Assembly: GCA_003550325.1 (NCBI GenBank)
Contig: QKWP01001754.1
Span: forward strand, 43,025 to 107,024
Length of the DNA stretch: 64,000 nucleotides
Source of the DNA: Gigaspora rosea
Taxonomy: Eukaryota; Glomeromycota; Glomeromycetes; Diversisporales; Gigasporaceae
Reading direction: 5' to 3'
The translations under genes were made by a program, and so were the position numbers. Positions 46,625-59,222 of this stretch are shown here, one piece after another. A model generated the notes under the pieces. The model was not told where the DNA came from, did no database searches, and worked only from the letters and a program-made list of their open reading frames with translations. Position 1 is the first letter of the stretch. Each line of letters opens with the position of its first letter.

Positions 46625-47012
46625 GTTGAGAACTTAGCAACACTTGTCAGAGGCAACAAAATTTCTTTGAATTTCATCAACGGTTTGCAGCAGATGCTGA
46701 GATTCGAGATCTCTACTAAATCCATATATATTCTTTTATTATTAATAATTCTAATCCAAATCCTAACTTAATTCTAAAGAAAACCTAGTGCCCTAAAGAA
46801 TTTAGAGAATTTAAAATTTTATTAAAATAGAATCGATTCTCAACATCATCTGCAATATCGAACTTTTAAAGCAATTTTGTTGTTTCGTAGAACGTTTACC
46901 ATGCATGTATGTTCAAGGATTGACAGCCAATCATATTTTAATCATGCACCATATGATCGATGATCAAGCTTATTTAAGATTTTTCTCTACTAACTTCGAT
47001 CTTATATTTATC

Positions 47013-48146
47013 ATGTCATTAACGTCCGTCGTCTTTAATCCTATCAAGACCCATACTGCTACAGTGGTTTTTAGTCATGTAAGTTTAAATCAAATATATT
47101 TGATCAAAAAAATTTTTTTTTTAAAACATAATTTGTCAATAAAAAGGGTTTAGGGGATAGTGGGGACGGAATAGCTCCCGCATTTTTAAGTCTGAGTAAA
47201 ATGTTGGGTCACGTTAAATTCATTTTTCCGAATGCGTGAGTAATACTTTTAGGCGTTTTTTGTGAACGATTATTCAACTGCTTATTCTTATATACATATA
47301 TATACATCTATTTTTTTAATTCAGACCCTCTCGACCTATAACAGTGAATGGTGGAATGATCATGCCAGCATGGTAACCTAATTATTTCATCTCACTTGTG
47401 AGAGTTTATTGATCAGTTCTAATTTTTACATAATTTATTTGGATATAGGTATGATATTAGTTCCTTAGGAGAAAATATAGAAGAAATAAATGAAGATGAA
47501 GAAGGCATGTTAAATTCGGTTAGGGGAATAAATGGAATTATCCGTGATGAAATAGATTCGGGTATTCCTTCTAATCGCATAGTTATTGGTGGCTTCTCTC
47601 AAGGCTCGGCTATGGCACTTTTGGTTGGCTTGACATCTGAATATCGTTTTGCTGGAATAGCTGTGTGAGTTTTTGAGGGATTAAAAGAACTAAAGAATTT
47701 AGATTTTTATTTATTAGTTTTCTTGTATAGGCTGAGTGGCTACCTTCCACTTAGGAACAAGATCTTTAAGGTTATTATCATTAATTTATTATGTATCTCT
47801 TAAACAAAAATGATATTTATTTTTATCCGAATTTATTACTTAAATAGATGGCCGCAGAATCAAATAAGGGAACACCAATTTTTATGGCCCATGGTGTTAT
47901 TGATGCGGTATTCAACTAAATTAAACTTTATTATTATCTATTGTTTTAATCATCACTGAGTTAATTGTTAAAAACATATCCATACAGGTTGTACCATATA
48001 ATTTTGGAAAACTATCATCTGAATTATTGAATTCTAAGGGATATCGAATCACTTTTAAAACCTATAACACGTTGTCTCATTCTATAAATCCAGATGAGCT
48101 TCGTGATTTTGCACAATTCCTTAAGGACGTACTTCCCGATGAATAA
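47013..48146 (+). CDS. APT1: Acyl-protein thioesterase / carboxylesterase, alpha/beta hydrolase
   Basis: Serine hydrolase that removes palmitate from cysteines of membrane-anchored proteins (the APT1/lysophospholipase family), acting in the cytosol. Seven exons: 47013-47078, 47147-47235, 47325-47372, 47449-47664, 47731-47770, 47848-47907 and 47988-48146, 225 residues, the usual family length. The N-terminal block HGLGDSGDG and FIFPNAPSRPITVNGGMIMP are followed by the nucleophile elbow GGFSQGSAMA (Ser118). The acid is Asp172 in AHGVIDAVVP and the base is His204 in TLSHSIN. Introns are 61-89 bases. All junctions keep frame; the fifth donor is GTTATT rather than GTAAGT, the weakest call. The start ATG is chosen because it gives the usual short lead before HGLGD. 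It converges on the PP2C gene with 232 bases between stops. Confidence 0.9.
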
Positions 48147-48378
48147 TATAATATAGTCATTCGTTCTTTTTATATATATAATGGAAGGAAGCAGTCAGGT
48201 AAGGTTTCAATAAATTAATGGTAGAGGTGAATCTATATATAATTTTAATCACCTATCCAGTGAATTAAAATAAGCCTATTAAATTATTGTACTTGATAAC
48301 ACTAGAATGTCAATATCCATATATAAAATATACTATTGTTCTACGTTAAATCAAGTCTAATATTTCTTTTCTTCATTA

Positions 48379-50643
48379 TTACATACGTCGTTTCATTGCG
48401 GGTTTGTCATTTTCAAGCCTATATTCCCTTAGGGCTTTTGTATGATCCGGCATTTTAGTTCCCCATGCAGGTAGTCTTATCACCATCGCAGTTATGTTAT
48501 CATCAGAACCTAATTCTTCAGCAAGTTCAACAAGTTTTTCTGCTCCAGTTGTTACATTATCATAATTCTTGATCTAATAAAGAATAAATATGCGGTTAAT
48601 GCTCCAGTATAAATATATATACTAGGTTAATTTTTAGCATTATGTATCCGGAGCCTATTGTCATATTTCACGTATGGTTTTTATTATGTCAGGAGTATCT
48701 ATCAAGCAAACTTTTAAGCATGTGAGCCGACATTCTCAGATTGACATTTTTTGATGCAATTAAGCAAAATTATTGAGTTTATTAAGCGTAATTAATTGTT
48801 TTGATGCATCAAAAAACCAACTTTTGTATCACTTTTGTTATACATCATGTCTGCTACTATAGCTGATAAAATTAATTTGTGAAATTCTGCTTCACATTGC
48901 CACTATAGAATATGGAAGCGTCATAGTACGACAGTACCATAAAACAATATGACAATGTCACAGTTCAATAATTTCTATCAACTATGACTACACTCCGGAC
49001 AATAAAATATATATGCTACATGTTGAATAATATCTGCGTCAGATTAAATAATTATGGTTTCCACTAATACTTACCTTTACCCTAACTTAAACTTTCTAAT
49101 TTAAAATTTAATCTGACACAAATTCTATTCTAATGGCATAACAAATATTTAAACCACTGAAAGTGAAAACTCACACAGTCAATTATCTCCTGGTTGCTTA
49201 AGACTGACGTTACGCCATCCGAAATTAATACCATAAATGCGACATCATCACCTTTAACCGTTTTACTAATGATCTCTGGTTCCGCCGATATTCCATATCT
49301 CTTCATTTTAGAATCACCAAATGCTCGAGTATTAGCTAATCTTCCCAATATCATTTCGGAACCAAAAGAATCAGTAATTACGTAGCCACCATATTTTTGT
49401 AATCTATCAAGTTCTGAAACAGAACTTGGATGATGATCAAATGTTAAAGGTACAGCGTTTCCCGAATGGGCATCACATAACAACACACGAGTGTCACCAA
49501 CATGGGCAACAGTGATTTCCAATTCTTTACTTGACCAAAACGTTTGACCATCTAATGTTTTTACAAGTGCGATTGATGCTGTAGAACCAGTTGAACGACC
49601 AATAGAATCTATAAGTTCTAGATCAGTTTTTAAAAATGATAATGTAAGTCGCTGTTCTAAAGTAAGTTCAGATTTTGTTGATTCATTTGATACTGGATAT
49701 GTTGGTGAAGGTGACGGTTCCTTAGAAGACTTGGGCCTGCTCGAATTCGAATTTTCTTCAGAAGTAATTGTATTTTGTCGTATATTAGTAGGTTTAAGTG
49801 TCTCGGGACTTAATAATGGAACCAATGTAGGAGGCATAAACCTTCGAAAATAGCTGTTTTTGAAACAAATTTATGGAGTTATGCCTAGATTTTTAAATCA
49901 GATTGTTTAATTAGATAAATAATAATTTGTTTACGAACCCTCCAGCTTTTCTCCATTGAGATATAATATCATCCGCGTTAGAAGCCTGAATATCTTCAAT
50001 CCGTTTATGAAGATTATCGATTAGGTAATCTGCGCATTGAGAACCTCCATGACTATTAGGATCAACCAAATAAAAAACTAATTTATATAAAATTACGATA
50101 TTCAATTATAAAGACTGGATATGTAAGACAAACCCATCAAATAAAGCAAAATAACATATTTGGCCATCTTTGCCTTCTTTTTGACCATTTGTTTCAGAAA
50201 ATTTTTTATCTAAATGGACCTGTTTTACATTATCATTAAACTTATTATTAGTTTTGTTAAATTCGAGAACTAAAGCTTGATATCGGTCTTCATTAGATTC
50301 TCTGTTTCCTCTACTTGTTCTATAAATGCAAGAATAAATGCGAATTAAAATCAAACAATAGGTTCTAAATGTATACAATCGACTGAACTTTTTAAATTCG
50401 TTCAAACCTAGTACCAGCCAAGTGACTTGATTTTGCAAGGTGTAAGCGATAATTTTCGCCTTGAGGTGATTTGACAAGATAATATTCTTGTGATCTATAC
50501 ACAGATGTTTGAGTGATTTGTCGAAAATCAATTTTGATTGGTTTAAAAGAACGAAAATAAGGAAATAAGTTTATCGTAGATGAACTAATATTTTGTTTAA
50601 TACGGGGTGAAACGGTTCTAATTATTTGTTGAAAGATCATCAT
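48379..50643 (-). CDS. PP2C-type protein phosphatase, probably mitochondrial
   Basis: Metal-dependent Ser/Thr phosphatase. Minus-strand exons 50408-50643, 50134-50319, 49939-50052, 49175-49853 and 48379-48573 give 469 residues. The N-terminus (MIFQQIIRTVSPRIKQNISS) is rich in basic and hydroxyl residues with no acid early on, which suggests mitochondrial import. PP2C motifs appear in order: RGNRESNEDRY (metal ligands E89-D90), LFDGHGG (D140-G141), GGYFRRF, LTFDHHP, LISDGVTSVLSNQEI, and the last metal site GSDDNITAMVIRLPAW. A Ser/Pro-rich linker at about residues 190-240 lies between the second and third blocks. Length, presequence and the DHHP block resemble fungal Ptc6/Aup1, but that assignment is inference. 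The first donor (GTTTGA) is unusual; it is chosen because only it keeps frame into TSRGNRE. All catalytic acids are present. Confidence 0.88.
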
Positions 50644-50920
50644 ATATAAGAAAAAAATAAAAAAAATAAAAAATAAAAAAGCAAGTCAGACCCGAAAGGC
50701 ATTTATATTAATTATATACAAGGGCTTAATACCGATTTTGGCATATTTGATATATTATACATCGTTGTATCTGTAACTATATATATGCTATAACAAGTTT
50801 GGGCTGGTTGTTGACATTTTAAATCAGGCTTAAACTTCCTTAATAGTTCAGAGCTACACACAGAGGTGATCATTTGTTGTAAAGATAGATAGGCGATAAA
50901 GGTTTTAGTTAGCTAGCAAA

Positions 50921-51565
50921 TACAGATGGGTCCCAAAACCAAAACCTTCCTAAACCCTTTAAGTTTAGGCTATAATATTAGCTAGTTTTGATATTTTTTC
51001 CTAAATCCTAAATTCTAAACCAAAACTCAAATCCTAAATCCTAAATCCTAAACTGATGTCAAAATCCCAAATTGATCAAACTAATGCCGAAATCTCAAAC
51101 TAATGCCGAAATCCTAAACTAATATCAAATTCCCAAACTATATCAACATATATAAAATTTATATATATAATTTATATAATATTATAGTAATTTGGTATTG
51201 TTTGGTATCTAGTTGGGATTTCGGGATTACGGCATCAGTGGGGGTTTCGGAACTGGTTTACAGCTTTTTCATAATTTCTGGACCACCTAAAAATTTTTTC
51301 GTTTCCTGAAACCTCTTCGATCCCGTTCTAAGAATCACCTACCTTTTCGGAAACTACTTCGCTGTCTCCGTATCGAAGTTACAAGCACAGCGAAATAGTT
51401 TCCGAAAAGGTAGGTGATTCTTAGAACGGGATCGAAGAGGTTTCGGGAAACGAAAAAATTTTTAGGTGGTCCAGAAATTATGAAAACAGCTGTAAGGGTT
51501 TCGCAACTTATAGCCGAAACCCGAAGCTTTTCGGCCTGAGATATAAATTTCGGGTCCCAACTCTA
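50921..51565. mobile_element. hAT-like element, 645 bp, 8-bp TSD, with a strong central hairpin
   Basis: Ends TACAGATGGGTCCCAAAACC and (reversed) TAGAGTTGGGACCCGAAATT; flanks CTAGCAAA and CTAGTAAA agree at seven of eight. Left interior has tandem aaatcctaaact words. At 51258-51494 there is a near-perfect inverted repeat, arms about 110 bases, with aagaatcacctaccttttcg and loop tctccgtatcgaagttacaa. Confidence 0.78.
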
Positions 51566-51884
51566 CTAGTAAAGAAATGACGCAGCCCGTGATTTCCGAG
51601 ACTATGAATCAAGGATTGAAAAATTTTGGTTATCAAATTGAAAAAATTTATTTTATATAACAGATATAACAGATATAAATTTATTCCGAAGTGACTTTAT
51701 ATCGTATAATCATTAAACATATAAGATCACTTAAAAAACCAGATTGTTTAGGGACTTTTAGAACACCCGGTATAAAAACGGAAGAATTATGAAACCTTTA
51801 ACTAAGATTAAAGCATATCCGCGGATTGTTGGAATTTACTATTAAAAATTTCAAATATCTTTCTTTAATAGTAAATAACATTTG

Positions 51885-52100
51885 ATCCGCTGGTCTATTT
51901 TTGATTAAACAACTACCAAATGTTTATCTTGATGAGATGATTCTAACGAGTTACTTCAGGTGTTTAAGGATTGGTTTTTTCAATCTTTAAAAGTTCGTGG
52001 TGATACGGATCATTAATGGTCTCGGAATCTAGTGATTGGATTTTATGATTTTGAGTTCACTAGAATAGTCTCATCAAGATGAATTTTTTGGTAGGAATGT
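51885..52100. repeat. Diverged GATCC-family foldback relative
   Basis: Contains aacatttgatccgctggtc, caaatgtttatcttgatgag, then the inverted gattttgagttcactagaat and catcaagatgaattttttgg. No clear ends. Confidence 0.45.
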
Positions 52101-52924
52101 TATTTGCTTTACTCAAAGCCATCTTTAGTCACAGTTTGAAACTAAGCTAAAATAAAGCCAAGCAAATAGATTAAGCTATAAATTAAGCTATATCTTAAAC
52201 TACTGCATATAGCATCCCGGGTATTTTTCAAGAAAGCTGGTTTAGATTGAATAATATCCCCCAGACATTGGGAGATGGTAGGATAATACAAATAATCGTT
52301 ACTGATCTATATATACTTTGCTATTAGACATATCAAACCCAATAAAAAGATCGCACTATTAATTATTAAAATTGTGACTGCAAATCGCTTGTCAATAAAA
52401 GGGGATACTACTCCGGGGATACTATATGCAGTGCTGTATGGCATTGTTTAAAAATTCCTTCAAGTTACAAAAGAATAGCTATTGATTTTGGCTTTAATAG
52501 CCTAAACTATTGCTTCAAAGTTTAGTTCAGCTCAATTTCAGGTTCAATTGAACCTGAACTTGAACCTTAAAGTTTGTAGATCTTTGAACTTGAATTAAGC
52601 TGAACTACTGCTGAACTTATAATTTTTGAACGTGAACCAGACTTGAACAGAGAAATAAGTTTAATCAAGTTCAGTTCAAAGTTCATGAATATGTTCAAGT
52701 TCAATAAAATATAAGGTAAATGGGAGTATTGTGGCCAGGTTAAATTTTTTTAATAAAACTTTTGATAATCTTTATGCAGCAATTATTATTTAAACTGTTT
52801 AATAAATTCAGTAAAAATAACTTTATACTATATAAGTTTTTAAACATAAATGATTAGTACTCAAAGAGTATATAAAAATTGAATTTTAGGAGAAAGAGAA
52901 GTATTGTGACCAATTATTTGGTAG

Positions 52925-53220
52925 CAAATAACTTTTAATCTAACGATCCATTTTGATAAATTTACTACCAAAATGATTATTTTGATAAGATGATTCTAAT
53001 GAGCACAAAATTGGTAAAATACAATTACAGAGTCCCAAGAATATTAATGGTTTATGCATAAAAATTTGCAGATTTACTAAATATAATTCTTTGAAATAAA
53101 ATAAATCTATATCAATCTTGGGATTTTGCAATAATTTTGTGCTTGTTAAAACTATCTCATTAAATAGTCATTATAATGGTAAAATCATCCAAAACAAACC
53201 AGTAAATCAAAAGCTATTTA
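52925..53220. repeat. Single-layer GATCC-family foldback relative
   Basis: Arms carry taacttttaatctaacgatc, ctaccaaaatgattatttt, gatgattctaatgagcac and gagtcccaaga, mirrored at 53110-53220. Diverged from the larger copies. Confidence 0.55.
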
Positions 53221-53258
53221 TTTTCAATGATTATAAATATTTTTAATAATAAGTTTAA

Positions 53259-53547
53259 GGAATTTATAATTTATTGCACAGTGCAATATATTGCACCCCC
53301 TATTATAACTATATGGATTATCAATTTTTTGTAACAAACAATTAAAGAAATTTTTATCAAAGCAAAAAATAAAATTTAATTAATATTAGGGTTAGGGTTA
53401 AGGCCTGGGATGAAGCAGAAGTATAGTTTATACCAAAATTTCACAAGGAGTAGTTTTTATTAGAACTCCAAAGGTGGTTTTATAGGCAAAATTTTTAATT
53501 AATAGAAGGGGTGCAATGTATTGCAGGTGCAATAAGTTATAAAAACC
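53259..53547. mobile_element. MITE, 289 bp, perfect 9-bp TSD
   Basis: Starts GGAATTTATAATTTATTGCAC; reversed right end GGTTTTTATAACTTATTGCAC; TAAGTTTAA occurs on both sides (53250-53258 and 53548-53556). Inner TIR parts repeat ttgcacc. The middle holds attagggttagggttaagg, a telomere-like motif. The 9-bp TSD suggests a Mutator-like helper, unproven. Confidence 0.75.
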
Positions 53548-54260
53548 TAAGTTTAAATATGCATAAAATTTATATTTTGTATAAATAATAATATCTTGTG
53601 ATCTAGTAATCAAAATTAAATAAATTTTATACTATTCAATTTGCCTCAATAAGAATTATTTAATTCTGATTGCTAAATCACAAGATATACAAATTGGTCA
53701 CAATGTCTACCTGGTTACAATATTACTATTTCCTTAGATTATAAATAGAAATATCTTTTAAATATCTTTAGAAAACTATTCTTATTTTATTAAAAAATAA
53801 CTACATAGCAAAAATATAAAAATTGCAAATTTATATTAACTTTTGCTATAATTTTTTTAATAACTGCTAATCCATTCTATAGACAAAATTGATAGTTCAA
53901 GTTTGCTAGAGACAAAATGCTTTTGTAACCAAAAATAGAGCTATAATTGAATGCAAAGCCCTGTGAAAGTTCACATGAAATACAAATCTGAAATAGGAAT
54001 TTCTAAAAAAAGATTGCACTACAGTATAAAAAAAAATATATTATATATAGTAGCAGATATTATAAAAGGTTCTATTACATGAAGGTTGCGCATATAAGTT
54101 CTGAGTTAAAGATATTTTAGACAATACCAAATTCAAAGCAACTTGGGTACTTGCTTAAAAGGGTGATCTGGCAGTAAAAAAACTAGAGTAGTAAGAGATC
54201 TATAATAAAAAATTGGTCTATCTAGACAAAGAACATTTTTAGTATATATAAAAACTAATA

Positions 54261-54443
54261 CAGTTGTCCCTTGTTTATATCAACCTATTTGGACTACCAT
54301 TATTTTTATGTTGATATGATATTAATGAGAATTTATATTAAAGTTAATATATGTAGGGAGATTTTAATATATAAAAATTTATAAAAATTTGGTTTGTAGC
54401 TTAGGTTGATATTAACGAGGTTGATATTAATAAGAGTCAACTG
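54261..54443. mobile_element. pogo-like MITE, 183 bp, TA-flanked
   Basis: Starts CAGTTGTCCCTTGTTTATAT and ends with the inverse form gatattaataagagtcaactg, with TA directly outside both ends. The interior is AT-rich with ttgatattaa repeats. Confidence 0.68.
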
Positions 54444-54444
54444 T

Positions 54445-56105
54445 ACCAAATATGTAGAGAGCTAACTTGTATATGGGAAATATGTAATAACCTAAAAATG
54501 GTATTTAATAGTGCACTGGGCTAGTAGTATAGCAATATATACAGAAGATGCTAAGAGCATACTAATATCAATTACTAACTAATTCAGATAAAAATTAGAA
54601 TTAATACCTGTATTATGAAAGAACTCTAATATACCTTAGATCTGAGTTTGTATAATTTTAGCAATATTTTAGCCAAATAGATATATAAAATAAAGCAAAT
54701 TTTAAAAAAATTTACTATATAAAAATACAATATTTAATGAATTTCTATACAAAATTTCTTTTTTAAAGCATCTAAGTTACATTAAAGTTCATTAAAGTTC
54801 TATTACAAACCTAGTTGGGGTAACAATATTATACAATATAGTCTATATCTTACCAATGTACAGAAGTTTTATAAATATATATAAGCATTATACAAGACCA
54901 TTATCAAATATATATACTATTTGTTAACTAGAACTGCAAAGTAAAATTAGCTAAAGGTCTTATAATTAAATAGGATAAACCTGATACTAAGAAGAGTAAA
55001 AACTCAACTTTTAAGAAAGTAAACAGTGAGATAGCCAGTACCCAGAGTTGGCAATAAATATACTCTAGAACTAATAAAGTCAATAGAACTAATAAAATTA
55101 GGTATTAATTATTATAATTATTACCAAATTCTATACTATAAGTTAATTGGTCTCTATTAGCTATATTTTATTTTCAATAAAGCAATAAAGTGATACCAAT
55201 AAAATTGTTCTCTATTTACCCAATAGATAAATATACTAACCTTGCTAGTACTATATAGAGAGTTAATCTAAAATTATACAATAGTTTTTTTTTTTAACTA
55301 AACTAGTTATATATAAAAGTTTTTTATTTAAAAATATAAGAATATATTGTAAATATAAAAGTTGTAGTATAAATTCTGAAATAAATTAAGTGAATAACTA
55401 AATTAGACAAAGTTTAACTTGAGAATATATAAGTTCTAGATTTAATATAAATTTTAGAATTTGTATTATATATAATGAATTATATAAAAGAGGAATGTAT
55501 TTGTCGCCCTCTGTGACACAGTTTTTTGTCACGGGTTTATTTATAACTCAAAACTTTACTAACATAATACCTATTGCACTTCTAACAAAAAATGATCCTC
55601 TCGCAATTCTGTATTAATTTTGACCCTAACTCTAATAATTTTGATCCTAACTCTAATATAAATTATAATAAATATTGCAAAAAAGAGTCTATCTTTAAAA
55701 AAACAACTACTAATTCAAATTAGTTAAAATTTTTATTATAAATATATATTAAATTTTATATAATTGTTAAGTAGTTAGTAAAAAATTGCTTAAAATTACA
55801 GGCAAATTTTTATAAAAATTACTTATAGTTTTAAGTACTTTTTTAAAAACTGCTTAACCAAATTATATAAAATTTAAATATATTGTAATACAATATCACA
55901 TATATCTATAATAAAAATTTTTTACTAATTTAAATTAGTAGTTGTTGAGAAATTATAGATAAAAATTAATATAAATTTACAATTTTTTAAAATCTTTTTT
56001 ATATATTTTTACTATAATATTTAAATTTATATTTAGATTTGACTATAATTTTTTTAACAACTATCAATTAAAATTAGCAAAATTTTTACTAGAACTATAT
56101 ATAAT
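54445..56105. other. Very AT-rich intergenic DNA
   Basis: No frame longer than about 60 codons. Around 55690-56100 a degenerate inverted pair (aactactaattcaaattag / ctaatttaaattagtagttg) suggests an old foldback. Confidence 0.45.
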
Positions 56106-56106
56106 A

Positions 56107-56435
56107 CAGTTGTACCTCTATATAATCACCCAGTTTATCTATGATAGTACTTTTTGGTGATTGTATAAAGAGGTGACTAAAAAAAATTATTTTTATATAA
56201 TCATATAATATATAATATGATATATAATATGATTTTAAAAAGGTAAATCATATAGTCAATCTCTCAAAATTAGTGTGCATGATAAACAGGTTTTGGATCA
56301 GTTTTAAGAGATTATTAGATTTAAAAACATAATACTATTAGATTTATACAACAAAAATAAACTTGGTAGATTAATTTTTTATCAAATTTGACAAGCTATT
56401 AGCTTTTACAAAATTGGTTTTAAAAGGGTTAACTG
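56107..56435. mobile_element. pogo-like element, 329 bp, TA-flanked
   Basis: Starts CAGTTGTACCTCTATATAAT and ends AAAAGGGTTAACTG, with TA on both sides. The ends follow the CAGTTGxxCCT pattern of pogo elements; the interior has ataatatgatatataatatg repeats. No transposase frame. Confidence 0.6.
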
Positions 56436-57089
56436 TATTTAATAAAACTAATTGCTATAATAAGGGCTATGTCATAAATCACCTGATTATTTTTTATTAG
56501 AGACCTACTCTTCTCTCCTTTTTTTAATGTATATATAATTAGGTTTTTATATATAATTTCAACTTTTTTACCCTTACTTCTCTCTAAAAAATCATCTGAT
56601 TTTTGTCACTTTCCTAAAGTAACTTGTAGGATTATTTAACAATTATTTTGATAATAAATTAATAATCATCTATAGAATAAGTTTATATAATATAATAAAA
56701 TAATTTATTTTTATAAGTAAAACCTTTATTACTAAACAATTTATATTGAATTTCTTAAACTAATTCTAACAAAATTATATATGTTCAAGTTTAAGTTTGG
56801 TAAAGTTCTCCAATATAAATTTTTTTTAATAATAATTAGACTTGAGCTAAATTGTTCAAAATCTTTAATTTAATTATCTGGTACTAAAATAATTTGCCAC
56901 TAAACAATTAACTAATTTTTTTGATTTTTTTTAAATTTAAAAAAAAAGTCCTTCTTCCTGCTATAGGTAAAAAAAAAGAAAAAAACTGTTATTGATTATA
57001 TTGATTATAAGCAGTAAAAAAAAACAGTAATAGATTTTTGCTTCAGTAATCCAATATATTTTTATTATTAGTGGTAAATATTTTTAAAA

Positions 57090-57440
57090 AATTTTAAATT
57101 TTTTGTATTAGAGTTACAATTTTCTTGTTATTTAACAAAATTAATAATTTTTTTAAACTATTTAAGCCTTTAGTAACAGGAATTTTAGCTGGTTTCTTAT
57201 TACTATTACTTGAGTTACCTTTTTAAATTACTGTTGCTTATTTAATACAATATTAACAATTTGCTTTTTATCTAAAACATTTTTAGTAAGTATTTGAGAA
57301 TTATTTATGCTTCTAAATTCATCTAGCTATCATTCAATTGTAGGATCTAACAGATTTGTAGTTGGATCTATGATTAATTTATTTATATTATTCATTCTAT
57401 ATCTGTAATATTTTGAATAGCAAAGGTAGTATTCTCAATC
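57090..57440 (-). pseudogene. Eroded coding fragment, unrecognised
   Basis: On the minus strand a frame from about 57398 reads MNNINKLIIDPTTNLLDPTI, a stop, LDEFRSINNSQILTKNVLDK, KQIVNIVLNKQQ and a stop. Composition is protein-like, but there are several stops and no family I know. Confidence 0.3.
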
Positions 57441-57519
57441 TTAGTATTTAATGATAATAAAAGAATTTTGGTTTTTTTTTTAGCAATTGATTATAGTTGA
57501 TTTTTCAACTTTATTATAT

Positions 57520-57744
57520 GTCACGGCTGATGCTGAAGTTGGCTGATGCTGAAGCTCAGGGGTCTCGATTGGAAACTATAAGCCCTGCTAAAATCTACAT
57601 ATACTCTATAAATATAAAATCTACACCCAAACCCTACCCTAACCCTATAAGACAAAAGCGAAAAAACATCCAAAAAAAATTTTAAATTTTATATCAAAAT
57701 AGGTCAAAGCTTCAGCATCAGCCAACTTCAGCATCAGCCGTGAC
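57520..57744. mobile_element. MITE with repeated-unit TIRs, 225 bp
   Basis: Perfect 37-base inverted ends: gtcacggctgatgctgaagt followed by tggctgatgctgaagct. Each end holds two copies of GGCTGATGCTGAAG, 16 bases apart. ATTATAT flanks both sides (57513-57519 and 57745-57751). The middle contains accctaccctaaccctat, telomere-like. The 62-codon frame through it is not a gene. Confidence 0.75.
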
Positions 57745-58045
57745 ATTATATAATTCTGCAATATAATATATCACATCTCTGATATTTAATTTATTTTTGT
57801 ACAAATAAAAATGTATTAGTAAGCTTTTTTAATTTGACTAAAAATACCAGAAAACCAAATGGAATTCAAAAATTAGAAATAAGTGTTATAAGCTAAAAAA
57901 ATTTAACTTATAATACTATATAAATAGATGTATAAAAAGATCTATTTGATAGTAAATCTATTATAAATTGTAAAGTTTTTTTAAATAACTAGAGCATCTA
58001 TTATAAATAAATATATAAAAGTATAAAACTAATTGATTATGATTA

Positions 58046-59162
58046 ATAGTACAACTCTTTCCAACGATCACTTGGACCAAATTTTCCTATCGAAAGAAAA
58101 CAAAAATTTTTCTTGTTAGAGGGTTGCTTATACATAAAGTATAATAGGACAACACAGAAATACAGTTCTTACAAAGGTCAATCGGGCTGGAGAACTTCTT
58201 TGTATTTTCGATATGCAAACCAGAAGCGCTTCTTACAAGATAACTGGCAGGTGGTGCCCTTGTACAAGAAATTTTGGTGGGGATATGAGTTTCTTTCCGT
58301 CGACAAAGTATCCTGTGGTAAAACAGTGGGGAATAACAAGAAAATGAGTTTTTTGGACTCATGTTCCTTCAAGTTTAATACAAGTGACTCCCTCTTCGCT
58401 TTCGCTCTACTTCTTCTTTTCTTCAAATTTTTTCGAAAAAGTGGGCGATTTAGCTTACCCTTGGTAAAAGATTGACATTGTTTATAGTTTTCATTTTCGG
58501 ACGAACTCATTAGAATGCAACCACATGTTTGTTTTGGACAACATATCGCTACTCTACATGACAAGGATCTTACGTCTATGGTTAAAAAGATATTCGAAAA
58601 TGAAACGTTAGTCAAAAGAGTCTATTAATATTAAAGCAAAGCTTTACAATAGAGATATACAATTGTTGCAGTTGTTATATAATTTTTGTTTATACCTGGC
58701 ACAGGTTATAATAGTGTACTTATCATAAATTGTTTTTTTTTTCTGCCTTTTTCTTCAGTTTTTCTTTTTCTTTTTTTGCATTTATTTTGAATTTCGTTTA
58801 GTTTTTAGTATTACCCCTTTTTTTTATCTCCTCTTTTATTTTCTTGATATGTTTTATTTTCCTTAGTTAGTTGGAATTTGAATCCTTCTGCTCAAGAAGC
58901 TTGGAGAAGAAGGTTTAGGAAAAAAGTAGGCAATTATATAAGTTAGGACGTAAACACTAAACAGTGATATATTAAGCTATCATGCAGAAGACTTGATATG
59001 GAGTTAAAGTTTACTATAGCAAATTGAACATGGGTAATTTGAACTTTAGTCACAAAAAGCCGGGTTAGTCAGTATTTAAAATTTAGGTAAGCTTCGGCCC
59101 TAACTTGTATAAAACCTTAGTGTTAATTATATAAACCTAATAAAGTACTGGCATGGTTGTCG

Positions 59163-59217
<55 letters not shown>
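58046..59217 (+). mobile_element. Poly(A)-tailed retrocopy with target duplication
   Basis: The 14-base sequence ATTGATTATGATTA flanks the segment (58032-58045, and 59217-59230 where the first A merges with the tail). The 3' end has AATAAA at 59139, 22 bases of sequence, then about 51 uninterrupted A. This is the layout of a cleaved and polyadenylated transcript copied back by LINE machinery. The first 0.5 kb is GC-richer than its surroundings; the later part has pyrimidine tracts. On the plus strand a frame runs from 58113 to 58475 (120 codons). On the minus strand one runs 58615-58178 (145 codons; Lys/Arg-rich centre RRSRAKAKRE). I do not recognise either. The intact long A tail suggests youth. 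Confidence 0.72.
58178..58615 (-). CDS. Hypothetical 145-codon ORF inside the retrocopy, antisense to its tail
   Basis: Product begins MTNVSFSNIFLTIDVRSLSC, with a second ATG giving MSSSENENYKQCQSFTKGKL, then a basic stretch KKRRSRAKAKRE and a Cys-containing end TTCQLSCKKRFWFAYRKY. It lies opposite to the poly(A) direction, so if the insert is an mRNA copy this frame would be antisense and probably meaningless. The overlapping plus-strand frame is equally long. Listed only because base composition here is unlike the surrounding DNA. Confidence 0.2.
   Translation of the reverse strand: MTNVSFSNIFLTIDVRSLSCRVAICCPKQTCGCILMSSSENENYKQCQSFTKGKLNRPLFRKNLKKRRSRAKAKRESLVLNLKEHESKKLIFLLFPTVLPQDTLSTERNSYPHQNFLYKGTTCQLSCKKRFWFAYRKYKEVLQPD

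Positions 59218-59222
<5 letters not shown>

Noticed and set aside
49194-49385. Plus-strand frame of 63 codons
   Set aside because: Antisense of PP2C exon 4.
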